DNA of 64,000 bases from Ancylomarina salipaludis (lineage in GTDB: Bacteria; Bacteroidota; Bacteroidia; Bacteroidales; Marinifilaceae). Each line of letters begins with the position of its first letter. Position 1 is the stretch's first letter. The notes below the pieces were generated by a model. It worked only from the letters and a program-made list of their open reading frames with translations, ran no database searches and was not told the DNA's origin. Where the stretch lies: the NCBI RefSeq assembly GCF_004122035.1, contig NZ_SAXA01000005.1:1-64000 (forward strand). Reading direction: 5' to 3'. Position numbers and translations under genes: made by a program. This document shows positions 55,313 through 63,864 of this stretch, piece after piece.

Positions 55313-56542
55313 TTAATTGAACTTGTAACAAGCCATTTCAGTTTGGTTTCTTAGGTAAAGTTTCCCTTTAACAAATGAGGGGGCTGTCCACGATTTTCCT
55401 TCAATGGCCTGAAAGCGTCTTTGTTCGCTGTAGGCTGTCGGGTCGGCTTTAATCTGAATCAGCTGACCTTTATCAGAAAGCACCAGAAGTTTATCGCCAA
55501 CCAAAATCAGACTCCCTTTGCCAAAACCTCTTTTGGTCCATTTTTTCTCACCGGTTTCAGCCGATATGCATTGCAGGGCAGCCACATTAAAACCATAAAA
55601 ATGCCCTTTGTAATAGATGGTTGAGCTGTAGTCGTTTTTCATGGTAGGCGCTTGTAGGACTTCACTTAGCATATTGTTTTTAACTTCTACAATTTCGAAA
55701 CCCGAGCTGCGGACAGTAGAGATAAAAATCTTATTTGCATCAACCAATGTGGGCATGGCTGTTGGGGCGTTCATCTTCATGGCGTAAGTCCAAAGGGTTT
55801 CGCCTTTGCTGTTGTAGGATGATAAGGTTTTCTGATTGGCGAAGATGATTTGCGTTTGACCATCAATTTCAGCCACAAGGGGAGAGCAGTACGAGGCATT
55901 CCCTTTGCCCTTAGCCCAAAGTAATTTGCCTGTGTTCTGATCGAATGCCACAAAAGCTCTCGATTCGGTTCCACCCGCTTCCATAATCAGGATGCCATCA
56001 ACCTGTACAGGCGATGAGGAGAAGCCCCAACGAGGCAGTTTGCTGCCAAATTCTTTCATAAAGTCGACCTGCCACAATTGTTTGCCATCTGTTTTAGCAT
56101 GTGCGGTTAACTTGCCGTAGCTACTAAAACTGAAAATTGTGTTTTCGCCAATCAGCGGGGTAGACCGGGGACCGTCGCCAAAGCCATCCTTATCGATAAA
56201 GATAGAATCGACTTTGTTTCGCCAAATCTCTTTCCCTGTTTGGGCATCAAAGGCTGCCATATATTCCCAGCCGGAAAGACTGTCTGTTTTTTCACTGAGC
56301 ATGGTGTAGAGTTTATCGCCCGAGGTGGTTATTTCTGAAAAGGCGCAACCAATTTTTTTCTTCCAGATTAATTCAGGTGCAGGATCGCTCATTTGGCTGT
56401 CAGCGATGCTCTCTGTTGAGATACCCGAACGGGCAGCTCCTCTGAATTGTGTCCAGTCTTCACTTGTTTGAGCAAATGTGATGGGGGATTGCAGCATTAA
56501 GACAAATGCCAGCAAGCATGAATAGATTGTTCGTTTCTTCAT
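55313..56542 (-). CDS. Exported PQQ-like beta-propeller protein
   Basis: 409 residues, signal peptide 1-24 (ITFAQ). About eight propeller blades follow with recurring A-x-D-x-x-T-G-K-x-x-W elements (AAFDAQTGKEIWRN, AFDQNTGKLLWAKG, ISAETGEKKWTK). Related to BamB and to the propeller of quinoprotein dehydrogenases, but the active-site residues of dehydrogenases are not evident. It probably works as a scaffold in the periplasm. Starts the minus-strand pair with the LolA-like gene. Confidence 0.88.
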   Translation of the reverse strand: MKKRTIYSCLLAFVLMLQSPITFAQTSEDWTQFRGAARSGISTESIADSQMSDPAPELIWKKKIGCAFSEITTSGDKLYTMLSEKTDSLSGWEYMAAFDAQTGKEIWRNKVDSIFIDKDGFGDGPRSTPLIGENTIFSFSSYGKLTAHAKTDGKQLWQVDFMKEFGSKLPRWGFSSSPVQVDGILIMEAGGTESRAFVAFDQNTGKLLWAKGKGNASYCSPLVAEIDGQTQIIFANQKTLSSYNSKGETLWTYAMKMNAPTAMPTLVDANKIFISTVRSSGFEIVEVKNNMLSEVLQAPTMKNDYSSTIYYKGHFYGFNVAALQCISAETGEKKWTKRGFGKGSLILVGDKLLVLSDKGQLIQIKADPTAYSEQRRFQAIEGKSWTAPSFVKGKLYLRNQTEMACYKFN

Positions 56543-56974
56543 TTTGGGTTTTTCCAGGGTTTAGAAATGTTGTTTTGTTTTTTTTCATACCTAAGATAAA
56601 CATGTTTCCCCGTAAGAAGCTGTAACAAAATAAGAATTAGATGAAAGGTGATCTTTGCACGATTTCTTTTGAAGGTGAAAGGATAAAGGATAAAAAGTCA
56701 AAAGGTCTGAAAAGTCCACAAAGTCATAGAAAATATCCTTATGTCTTCTGATTGTAGTTGAAGTCCTGATTCGTTAGTGCCATCATTTAAATACTTGCAT
56801 TTCAATTCTGCTCAATGTCCGTATTTTTCCGAAAGCTCCAATAAAAAAAAATCTCCCTTTTAGGGGAGATTCCGGCAGGGAGAGGGGTGTTTTTCCATTG
56901 TCTGGAAAATCATCAATCCCAAATCAATATTTTAATCTTTTTTCATTACATATTAAGCTTGTTTCCTTTAAGCT
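56543..56974. other. Intergenic region with repeats
   Basis: 432 nt, no gene. It contains two GGATAAA units (near 56682), an AAAAGTCAAAAGG-type tract to about 56730, and the terminator of the VOC gene. Nothing else recognised. Confidence 0.5.
56841..56871 (-). terminator. Terminator of the VOC-family gene
   Basis: AATCTCCC pairs with GGGAGATT on the minus strand and is followed by nine T. The flank ccggcagggagaggggtg is GC-rich compared with its surroundings. Confidence 0.8.
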
Positions 56975-57388
56975 TTATTTGGTTCTTCCTTCGGCCATGT
57001 TGTCGTATTCCTCATCATCGGCTTCCCAAAGCTGAATTTTATTGCCTTCGGGGTCGATGATGTGGGCAAACTTTCCGTATTCCAGGCATTCAATTTCATC
57101 CAAAACTTCCACGCCTTCTTTTTTAAGTTCTTCCAGCAGCCATTCCAGATCTTCAACCCGGTAGTTCACCATAAACTCTTTATCCGAAGGTTCGAAGTAT
57201 TTGGTGTTGGCATCAAAAGGACTCCAGACTGAAAATCCCTTTTTATTGGCATCATCCGCCTGGCGCCATTCGAATGAAGTGCCATACTCATCGGTATTAA
57301 AACCCAAATGTTTGGTATACCAGTCTTTCATCGACTTTGGATTTCGGCACTTGAAAAAGATGCCGCCTATTCCTGTTACCCGTTTCAT
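56975..57388 (-). CDS. VOC-superfamily (glyoxalase-like) protein
   Basis: 137 residues from the ATG at 57388 (MKRVTGIGGIFFK), where the fold begins; an in-frame start 105 nt upstream gives residues without fold. The paired beta-alpha-beta-beta-beta modules show MKDWYTKHLGFNTDEYG (about 20-36) and AHIIDPEGNKIQLWE (about 109-123), where Glu123 is a likely metal ligand. The acidic C-terminal tail is DDEEYDNMAEG. Substrate unknown. Confidence 0.88.
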   Translation of the reverse strand: MKRVTGIGGIFFKCRNPKSMKDWYTKHLGFNTDEYGTSFEWRQADDANKKGFSVWSPFDANTKYFEPSDKEFMVNYRVEDLEWLLEELKKEGVEVLDEIECLEYGKFAHIIDPEGNKIQLWEADDEEYDNMAEGRTK

Positions 57389-57585
57389 ATAGATAGAATT
57401 AGATTTCACACTGAAGATAAAGAATATTAAACAATCTTCACAAATTTGTTTATCGGGAAAGGGGCTTGTCCATTTTTTTTTATTTTTGTTCACGAAGATT
57501 TAAAGTTATCAGGCTTTAACCATATTTTGCCTTTTGATATCTACTGAAATACTTCAACTATTAACAAACATTTTAAAATTTAAAC

Positions 57586-57963
57586 ATGAAACGTTTTATC
57601 AATTCAGAAAAAGCCCCTAAGGCTATTGGTCCTTATTCACAAGCCGTAGAAGCTAACGGGACTTTATATATTTCGGGTCAGCTGCCAGTTGATGTGGCTA
57701 CAGGAAAATTTGTTGAAGGTGGTGTGAAAGAGCAAACCGAGCAGGTGATGAAAAACATTGGTTATATTCTTGAAGAAGCGGGTTACAGTTATAAGGATGT
57801 GGTAAAATCAACTTGTTTGTTGAGCGATATTGCAGGTTTTGCTGAGATGAATGCGGTTTATGGTGAGTATTACACCGAGGATTGCCCTGCACGTGCTGCC
57901 TTTGCCGTAAAGGATTTGCCTCTTGGTGCTTTGGTCGAAATCGAAACCATTGCCGTGAAGTAA
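57586..57963 (+). CDS. ridA: RidA-family enamine/imine deaminase
   Basis: 125 residues, the family length. It hydrolyses reactive 2-aminoacrylate-type imines. Signature elements: APKAIGPYSQAVEANGTLYI, SGQLPVD, VVKSTCLLSDIAGFAEMNAVY, and the active-site Arg in PARAAFAVKDLPLGALVEIE. Stand-alone, ended by a strong terminator. Confidence 0.96.
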   Translation: MKRFINSEKAPKAIGPYSQAVEANGTLYISGQLPVDVATGKFVEGGVKEQTEQVMKNIGYILEEAGYSYKDVVKSTCLLSDIAGFAEMNAVYGEYYTEDCPARAAFAVKDLPLGALVEIETIAVK

Positions 57964-57986
57964 TTTCATTTTACGATATGATAAAG

Positions 57987-58021
57987 AAAGGCTGCCAATC
58001 CGCGATTGACAGCCTTTTTTA
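57987..58021 (+). terminator. Rho-independent terminator of ridA
   Basis: AAGGCTGCCAATC and GATTGACAGCCTT (one mismatch) around a 3-nt loop, followed by T6. Confidence 0.88.
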
Positions 58022-58058
58022 TGTGTTTTAAAAGATGACTTGTTTTGAAGTGAAAGTC

Positions 58059-58208
58059 CTATTTTGAAAACATTTTTACCAACCACAAGATTAGGTATAG
58101 CCCTATTCCGGCTCCAAAAAATAGCACGGATACAACAAAGGCTATTCTGATCAGTTTCACATCCCAACCCAATTTTCCACTCAGCCATTCGGCAACTCCT
58201 AAAATCAT
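58059..58208 (-). CDS. PspC-domain microprotein
   Basis: 49 residues: opening MILGVAEWLSGKLGWDVKLI, then RIAFVVSVLFFGAGIGLYLI and LWLVKMFSK. It matches the core of the PspC domain, an N-terminal amphipathic GVxxxLxxxxGWD segment followed by one membrane helix (about 22-44) ending YLILWLV. PspC proteins act in envelope-stress sensing; a version of only this domain may modulate another membrane protein. Found by reading the minus strand between ridA and gltA. Confidence 0.8.
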   Translation of the reverse strand: MILGVAEWLSGKLGWDVKLIRIAFVVSVLFFGAGIGLYLILWLVKMFSK

Positions 58209-58527
58209 AATTTTATCTTTTTAGATTTATACATTGATTCAAAAATACGAAATATTTCCTTGTTTATAAGCGAAACAAATGCCCTGAGCTCACGATCAGA
58301 TGGATTAAGATTCCTAAAATTGCTCTGCCTGGATAGTGTCAGAGACTCTTAGCAAAAAATAAGATTCTATTTATTCTTGCTCTATATTACTTGTTAAGTT
58401 GTTAATAATCTATGTCTTGAATTTCTTGATTAGCCGTTTTTTTGTAACTTATAGGGAGTCTTCTTTTCCTTATTAAGTGTGATTTTATACACTGTGTTGC
58501 AGATTTGTGTTTAAACCTAATAATTTG
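58209..58527. other. Intergenic region between the PspC gene and gltA
   Basis: 319 nt, no gene. It must hold the divergent promoters; I see no consensus -33/-7 pair. Confidence 0.4.
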
Positions 58528-59820
58528 ATGGATATGTCTGATCTAAAAAAAGGAATTCAAAATCATATAATTGAATTGCAGTCAGAAATTGACACCATTT
58601 TTGCCAAAGGCCGTGATTCCGTTGTTTCGGAAGTTAACATTGGGCAAATTTATGGTGGAATGCGTGGATTGGTTGCATTGGTTTGTAACACATCCTATGT
58701 TGATCCTTATTCGGGGCTTTATATTGGCGAGTATACCACAGAAACTTTTTCGAATAAGTTACCCGAGGAAATATTTTTTCTTCTGTCTACCGGGAAATTT
58801 CCGGATACGAAATCCCTTGCTGAGTTTCAGAATGAATTGAATGAACGCGCACCAATTCCTGAATATGTTTGGGATGTTTTGCGTGATCTGCCTCAGGATA
58901 CGCACCCAATGACCATGTTGAGCCTCGGTATTTTATCCATGGAAAATGAGTCTGTTTTTAAGAAGGCCTATCAAAAGGGGTTGAAAAAATCGGAATACTG
59001 GCAATACAGCCTGGAGGATGCAATCAATATACTGGCAAAGCTGCCAGGACTTGCAGGGGGAATTTATCGAATACGATTTGGTGATGGGCATTTAATTCCA
59101 CACGATTCCGGTTTGGATTGGTCGGGAAATTTGGCACATATGCTGGGTGTGAGCGATGATGCGGGTTTTGCTGATTTAATACGCCTGTATTTGGTTTTGC
59201 ATTGCGATCATGAAGGCGGGAATGTGAGTGCCTTTACATCGAGAGTGGTGAATTCAGCTCTTTCAGATTTGTATTATGCCGTATCTGCCGGATTGAATGG
59301 TTTGGCCGGTCCCTTGCATGGATTAGCCAATCAGGAATGTTTGCGATTTATTCTGGAAATTCACGAAAAATATGGCGCAGATCCCGATGAAGAGGCGTTG
59401 AGAACGCATATTTTGGACGTGCTGAATTCGGGCAATGTGATTCCGGGTTACGGGCATGCGGTCTTGCGTGTTACCGACCCTCGATTTATTGCTTTTATGA
59501 ATTTTGGTGAAACGAATTGCGAAAGCAGTCCTTGTTTTAAGATTGCAAAGAAACTTTTCTCGGTTGTTCCGGATATTTTAATGCATTATAAGGAAGGTAA
59601 AGTTGCCAATCCTTGGCCCAATGTCGATGCCATGTCGGGTTCACTTCTGCATCATTACGGGGTGAATGAGTTCGATTTTTATACCGTTTTGTTTGGGGTA
59701 TCCCGAGTGATGGGATTTTGTGCTCAGAATATCCTTGCACAGGGATTAGGGCAGCCAATTATCAGACCTAAAAGTGTGACCAATAAATGGGTGCTTGAAA
59801 GACTTAAAGCGAAAGACTAA
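58528..59820 (+). CDS. gltA: Citrate synthase (eukaryotic-like type)
   Basis: 430 residues from the ATG at 58528; another ATG lies 6 nt on. It condenses oxaloacetate and acetyl-CoA at the entry to the TCA cycle. Active-site elements: HCDHEGGNVSAFTSR, AGPLHGLANQECL, PGYGHAVLRVTDPRF (catalytic His) and the last-third Asp segment. The sequence resembles mitochondrial-type synthase rather than E. coli type. The last 107 codons (from 59498) and the following 180 nt are repeated at 61908-62384, so the 3' end of this gene is probably of mosaic origin. Confidence 0.95.
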   Translation: MDMSDLKKGIQNHIIELQSEIDTIFAKGRDSVVSEVNIGQIYGGMRGLVALVCNTSYVDPYSGLYIGEYTTETFSNKLPEEIFFLLSTGKFPDTKSLAEFQNELNERAPIPEYVWDVLRDLPQDTHPMTMLSLGILSMENESVFKKAYQKGLKKSEYWQYSLEDAINILAKLPGLAGGIYRIRFGDGHLIPHDSGLDWSGNLAHMLGVSDDAGFADLIRLYLVLHCDHEGGNVSAFTSRVVNSALSDLYYAVSAGLNGLAGPLHGLANQECLRFILEIHEKYGADPDEEALRTHILDVLNSGNVIPGYGHAVLRVTDPRFIAFMNFGETNCESSPCFKIAKKLFSVVPDILMHYKEGKVANPWPNVDAMSGSLLHHYGVNEFDFYTVLFGVSRVMGFCAQNILAQGLGQPIIRPKSVTNKWVLERLKAKD

Positions 59821-59996
59821 GGGTATTTTACCAGATCAGGATTTAAGCATCAGATCTGTTTGATAGAATTTGGATGAAAAAGAGTCAGTATACTCATCGA
59901 TTCTGATGATACAAATAAAGGCTGCCAAGCGGGGATTGGTAGCCTTTTTTGTTCCTTTAGAGTGACTTGTAGCTTGTGCAACGCTTACTTTTGTTA
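59498..59996 (+). repeat. Direct repeat copy A: gltA 3' end plus terminator
   Basis: It aligns base for base with 61908-62384 at an offset of 2410 through the coding part; small indels occur after the stop codon. The repeat ends in ACTTTTGTTA in both copies. From 59531 to the stop codon I count 13 differences, 12 of them silent. See copy B and findings. Confidence 0.95.
59918..59950 (+). terminator. Rho-independent terminator of gltA
   Basis: AAGGCTGCCAA/TTGGTAGCCTT with a GCGGGGA loop (one G-T pair) and a T-run. Also present in copy B with a perfect stem. Confidence 0.88.
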
Positions 59997-60028
59997 TAGG
60001 TTCGGTTTTTCTCCACTTTCCAAAACAA

Positions 60029-60142
60029 TTACTTTGGATTATTCCAACCAGTTAGAAATTCCCCTAAAGCAAAATCAAGAAAGATGACAATCACAAGTAT
60101 CGATACAATAATTCCAATAATTTTTAATGCTTTTTTATTCAT
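60029..60142 (-). CDS. 37-residue membrane microprotein
   Basis: MNKKALKIIGIIVSILVIVI, then FLDFALGEFLTGWNNPK, read on the minus strand with ATG at 60142 and TAA at 60029. One membrane helix (about 7-24) follows a basic start, with a short polar C-terminus. Its composition and start context look coding but the protein is too short to be certain. No family known to me. Lies just past repeat copy A, at the start of the inserted segment. Confidence 0.5.
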   Translation of the reverse strand: MNKKALKIIGIIVSILVIVIFLDFALGEFLTGWNNPK

Positions 60143-60425
60143 TTTTCGATGTTTATTTAATTGGTAATCTCTCTTTTTAAACTGACCTGTAACGGGAAAC
60201 TGGATGAGTAGTGGCAGATTATTCGCTATCGCTTATGAACTCACTCCGTTCGGTTGCGTGGTAGTTTCCTGTCAAACCGCTACGCGGTTTGAGCGGGCTG
60301 CAAAATCCCAAAACTCATACTGAACCTGCCATTACTTATACAAAGTGATATGCGCTGGTATTCATTTTTTTAATCTATTTTATTATTATCGGAGTCAACC
60401 AAATTCTAAAATTCTGTTATTTAAT
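60143..60425. other. Hairpin-rich intergenic patch in the inserted segment
   Basis: GC-richer than its surroundings. It has a perfect 9-bp palindromic stem TCAAACCGC-TAC-GCGGTTTGA at 60272-60292 and CGCTATCGC-type short repeats near 60225. The right end of the window (63917-63926) has a related TCAAACCGCG piece. It could be a junction or recombination remnant; no gene seen. Confidence 0.45.
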
Positions 60426-61475
60426 CTAAATATCGTATGAAACCCCAATTGAAAAATTGTGAGGAATATCTTGAAATTGTAAAATATGATTTACTTCAAA
60501 ATACAAATCGAAATTATTAGTTACATGATATTCATAACCAAGACTAGGACTTAGTCTAGGTACAATATATAAATCATTTTCAGTGTCATTCCATAATTTT
60601 GCAATATCAAAAAGTCTAAAACCTATGTAAATATTTGATTTTGGCATTTTATAAAAGTCATATAAATAATTAATATTTACGTTAAAGTATTTCTCCCAAG
60701 ACTTGTATATTTCGTCTTCAAATTTTCCATATTCAATACCTAACTTGAATGAATGTCTTGAATTCTTTGAAATAAAAAATTCACCTCCTACTTGAATAAA
60801 CGATATTGCTGAAGTATTGTCAGAGAAATGTGGATCACTTGTATAGTTCGAATATTGGGAGTAAAATTTCCAATCTATTTCTCTTTTTTGAACTTCGGTT
60901 TCTTTATTCTTGAAATAAGAAATCTTACCATTATTATAAGCAATAATTATATTAGAGATATCTTTTTCATTATATCTAATATCATCAACTTTATTAAAGA
61001 GGTAGTTGTTGTCACTTATCAAATATTTTAAAACGCCCTTATATTTATTGTTTTCTTTATTATAAGTTTTGGAGTCAACTTTAACTATCTCAGATCCAGA
61101 ATCTAGTGATCTCATTTGATTGTCTTTAAGAACATATAACTGGATATGATCATTAAACATTGTTTTATAAAGACTTATCTTAATTCCTTCGACAACACTT
61201 TCAAATAATTTTGCCTCTCCGTTATACTGAATGTTTCTAATAATACTTGTTTGCCCTTCAATAAAATCGATGTCTGAAATCTGATAGGTTTGCTTTGCTC
61301 CTATGCTATCTACTACTTTAACAATATCAGGGATTGATGGGTAGAGGTAAAGATCACCATTAACAATGGTGTTATTTTTTAAATGTACTTTTGAATCTTT
61401 TATATACTCCTGAGAAAACAAAGAAGAAAAAGAAATTAACAATAAGAGGGTAGTGGTAAAGGTTTTCATTTTCAT
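60426..61475 (-). CDS. Hypothetical exported protein, barrel-like C-terminus
   Basis: 349 residues from the ATG at 61475 (MKMKTFTTT), which starts a signal peptide (about 1-21, LFSQ). Residues 25-180 are beta-rich and polar, beginning YIKDSKVHLKNNTIVNGDL, with no family I recognise. Residues 190-349 alternate aromatic/polar residues (WKFYSQYSNYTSDPHF, SNIYIGFRLFDIAKLW) and end FSIGVSYDI, with the strand pattern and C-terminal hydrophobic residue of small outer-membrane barrels. DNA is more AT-rich than the core genes. Sits between the two gltA 3' end copies, so it was probably acquired. Confidence 0.65.
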   Translation of the reverse strand: MKMKTFTTTLLLLISFSSLFSQEYIKDSKVHLKNNTIVNGDLYLYPSIPDIVKVVDSIGAKQTYQISDIDFIEGQTSIIRNIQYNGEAKLFESVVEGIKISLYKTMFNDHIQLYVLKDNQMRSLDSGSEIVKVDSKTYNKENNKYKGVLKYLISDNNYLFNKVDDIRYNEKDISNIIIAYNNGKISYFKNKETEVQKREIDWKFYSQYSNYTSDPHFSDNTSAISFIQVGGEFFISKNSRHSFKLGIEYGKFEDEIYKSWEKYFNVNINYLYDFYKMPKSNIYIGFRLFDIAKLWNDTENDLYIVPRLSPSLGYEYHVTNNFDLYFEVNHILQFQDIPHNFSIGVSYDI

Positions 61476-61907
61476 ATTTATTAATAATTGATACACTGCA
61501 AAACTATTCTAAGATTTTATGTGAGATAATTCTAAAATCAAAGGCTGTCTTGTTCTTTTAATATTTATTTGGGATTAATATTTATGTTGTATTTTTAATA
61601 AGGTATTATCATCATTTTTATTTAATAGACAGAAAGATTTTATAGTTAGGCTATATTATCAATAAGTATTTATGTTTTTCGAAACTAAAATAAGAAATTT
61701 TTATTAATATTTTACTTTATATAGGTTAATTATGATTATTTCGATTGTTTATTTTTGAATACCTAAACTTTTGGGAATGTGGCTTATTGAAAGACTTATG
61801 TATCTTATTTTGTTGTGTAATTTACCTTTTTATTGTTTCCATGTTATGTGCTAAATAGAATTGTTGCTGATTAAGCTTGTTTAGGCATTTTTATACAATA
61901 TCAAACG
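61476..61907. other. Very AT-rich intergenic region up to repeat copy B
   Basis: 432 nt, among the most AT-rich parts of the window. No gene seen. It ends abruptly where the gltA homology starts at 61908. Confidence 0.5.
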
Positions 61908-62230
61908 TGAATTTTGGTGAGGTTAATTGCGCAGCTAGTCCTTGTTTTAAGATTGCAAAGAAACTCTTCTCAGTTGTTCCGGATATTTTAATGCATTATA
62001 AGGAAGGTAAAGTGGCCAACCCATGGCCCAATGTTGACGCCATGTCGGGTTCACTTCTGCATCATTACGGGGTGAATGAATTCGATTTTTATACCGTTTT
62101 GTTTGGGGTGTCCCGAGTGATGGGATTTTGTGCTCAGAATATCCTTGCACAGGGACTAGGGCAGCCAATTATCAGACCTAAAAGTGTAACCAATAAATGG
62201 GTGCTTGAAAGACTTAAGGCGAAAGGCTAA
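61908..62230 (+). pseudogene. Headless citrate synthase fragment
   Basis: 106 residues equal to the C-terminal quarter of the gltA product with four changes (T to V, E to A, S to A near the left edge and last residue D to G). No initiation region or N-terminal three-quarters, so it cannot work as a citrate synthase. The reading frame is intact to the stop, pointing to recent displacement rather than long decay. An in-frame TTG at 61877 could start a 117-residue product but nothing supports translation. Confidence 0.9.
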
Positions 62231-62302
62231 GGGTATTTTACCCAATCAGGATTTAAGCATTCAGATGTGTTTTTATAATAATCTGATTTTGATGATATGA
62301 AT

Positions 62303-62336
62303 AAAGGCTACCAAGCGGGGATTGGTAGCCTTTTTT
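62303..62336 (+). terminator. Terminator copy in repeat B
   Basis: AAAGGCTACCAA/TTGGTAGCCTTT perfect stem and T-run; counterpart of the gltA terminator. Here the stem base change G to A restores a full Watson-Crick pair. Confidence 0.88.
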
Positions 62337-62379
62337 GTTCCTCTAGAGCGAGCTTGTAGCTTGTGCAACGATTACTTTT

Positions 62380-62388
62380 GTTAGCAAC
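62380..62388 (+). repeat. Inverted repeat GTTAGCAAC, left of KAP gene
   Basis: GTTAGCAAC here and GTTGCTAAC at 63865-63873 form a 9-bp inverted pair that closely brackets the KAP NTPase gene. The left unit abuts the right edge of repeat copy B. It may be chance at this length. Confidence 0.4.
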
Positions 62389-62428
62389 TGGGCTTTATTC
62401 TAGCAATCCTATTTATATTTCTTATCTA

Positions 62429-63823
62429 TTACTTAATTGTTTCAATTAGATCAATTTTTTCTGTCAAATGCTTTATGCTCAATTCAGATGAATTACTACT
62501 GAATTGACTTAAAGATTGAAACATATCAAGAAGTGTTTGGTTATTAATTGAAGTATCGATTTTCGATTTTATAATCAGTTTATTTTCAGCGACTATAGTT
62601 TCTTTGTTATTATAATCTCTTGAATTGTTATAGGAGTTAATAAGAATAGCTTCAGTATAGATGAAAGTCCTCAAATCACCATTTTCTAATCCTTTAGGAA
62701 TTATATTTTCAATTTGATCTATTAATTCTTGAAGTGAATAGAAACCTCCTTTAATATTATCATAGACGGACTGATGAGAGATTTTTAAATAGATAAGAAA
62801 TATAAAGAGGCTAGGAATAAGATAATCATTGCTATAAAAAGAACGTAAGGCTAAACGAGCGTGTGCAAATATTTTTTCTTGTAACCTTAATGGAAGTCTC
62901 TCATAATTAAATAAAGCTGTTGAAAATTCAATAAGTTTATTACTATCACCTTTAAGTTCAGAATACTTTATCCTTTCATCTGAACTTATAAAATCACTAA
63001 ACTTAAAGTAGTCATATAAATGTTTACAAAAAAGTTTTGTACTGGGTTCAGGTATAGCATATTCAATATCAATAAATCTTCTCAAATATTCGTCTGCATT
63101 TATATTATCGCTTCCATATACACCTCGTACTGCATGACCTAATTGAACCTTATCAATTGAAAGAACAAAAATAATACCTGGTACCGAGAAAAGATGCTTG
63201 ATTTGTTCTAGAACTTCAACAGCATAGTTAGGTCGGCAGCGGTCAAGTTCATCTATAATGAAAATTACTGGTAAATTATCGTCTGTTAATTTCACAAACT
63301 TTTCAAGGCTTTTCTTAAATTCATCAATACTATTTTTACGACTCGCGTATGATTGTATTCGTTCTTCCAAACCTTTAGCCAATGCTTCTGAAGTCAGGTT
63401 TAATGGACCATTGACGAAATTATCACCAACATATTTTTTTATTTGAGTTTTGAGTAAACCAAGAGCTAAACCTTTTACTAGGGGAGCTGCATTTTGGACT
63501 ACATTTTTAAAAACCTTTTCAGTTGTTGTCCCTTTTAGTGCTTCTAACTCTGACATTAATGAAACAAGAACATCATCTTCAAAATCGTTCTCCCAAGCAT
63601 TAAAATAAAGTGTCTTATACTTTTGATTCTTTAAATGCTGTTCCCACATTTTTATAAATGTAGACTTGCCTGTTCCCCATTCATTGTTTATGGCCAATAC
63701 AAAACCATCTGCATAGCTGTTTACAATTTCTGTAAGCACTAATGCATAAGGTTCTCGTTCTAATTTACAATTGGTAAAAGGATTAATTTTATCAATAACT
63801 ATTTCTTCATTCTTTAATTTCAT
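62429..63823 (-). CDS. KAP-family P-loop NTPase (possible phage-defence protein)
   Basis: 464 residues. Walker A is NNEWGTGKST (46-55). The family marker FNAWEND lies at 74-80. Walker B with the KAP signature, PVIFIIDELDRC, is at 185-196. Hydrophobic stretches near 112-125 and 330-345 fit the membrane-linked segments of KAP proteins. C-terminal 130 residues are helical without a family. The KAP family includes PifA, the F-plasmid protein that excludes phage T7, and occurs often in defence loci. It lies alone in AT-rich DNA next to the gltA duplication, supporting acquisition by transfer. The actual function is unproven. Confidence 0.88.
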   Translation of the reverse strand: MKLKNEEIVIDKINPFTNCKLEREPYALVLTEIVNSYADGFVLAINNEWGTGKSTFIKMWEQHLKNQKYKTLYFNAWENDFEDDVLVSLMSELEALKGTTTEKVFKNVVQNAAPLVKGLALGLLKTQIKKYVGDNFVNGPLNLTSEALAKGLEERIQSYASRKNSIDEFKKSLEKFVKLTDDNLPVIFIIDELDRCRPNYAVEVLEQIKHLFSVPGIIFVLSIDKVQLGHAVRGVYGSDNINADEYLRRFIDIEYAIPEPSTKLFCKHLYDYFKFSDFISSDERIKYSELKGDSNKLIEFSTALFNYERLPLRLQEKIFAHARLALRSFYSNDYLIPSLFIFLIYLKISHQSVYDNIKGGFYSLQELIDQIENIIPKGLENGDLRTFIYTEAILINSYNNSRDYNNKETIVAENKLIIKSKIDTSINNQTLLDMFQSLSQFSSNSSELSIKHLTEKIDLIETIK

Positions 63824-63864
63824 TAGACTAGTATTTCATTCTATATGGCTAGTTTATTTGCCTT

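Larger units (their letters stand above)
61908..62384 (+). repeat. Direct repeat copy B: displaced gltA 3' end plus terminator
   Basis: Second copy of 59498-59996: 320 nt of coding sequence, the stop codon, about 70 nt of trailer, the terminator and about 45 nt beyond it. The left edge shows a cluster of changes (GAAACG to GAGGTT; GAAAGC to GCAGCT) against an otherwise conservative alignment. Confidence 0.95.

Noticed and set aside
57808-58188. 126-codon minus-strand open frame overlapping ridA and the PspC gene
   Set aside because: It is out of frame with the PspC microprotein, runs through the ridA terminator and lacks a recognisable domain.
60143-60425. Integron attC site
   Set aside because: The palindromic stem is short and lacks the paired core sites with GTTRRRY ends; no integron integrase is in the window.
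59821-61907. Insertion sequence or prophage between the gltA copies
   Set aside because: No transposase, integrase or phage gene is present, and no terminal inverted repeats with target duplication were found; the flanking repeats are gltA sequence.
61877-62230. Independent 117-residue gene
   Set aside because: All but the first 10 residues are the C-terminal part of citrate synthase, so it is a displaced gene fragment.
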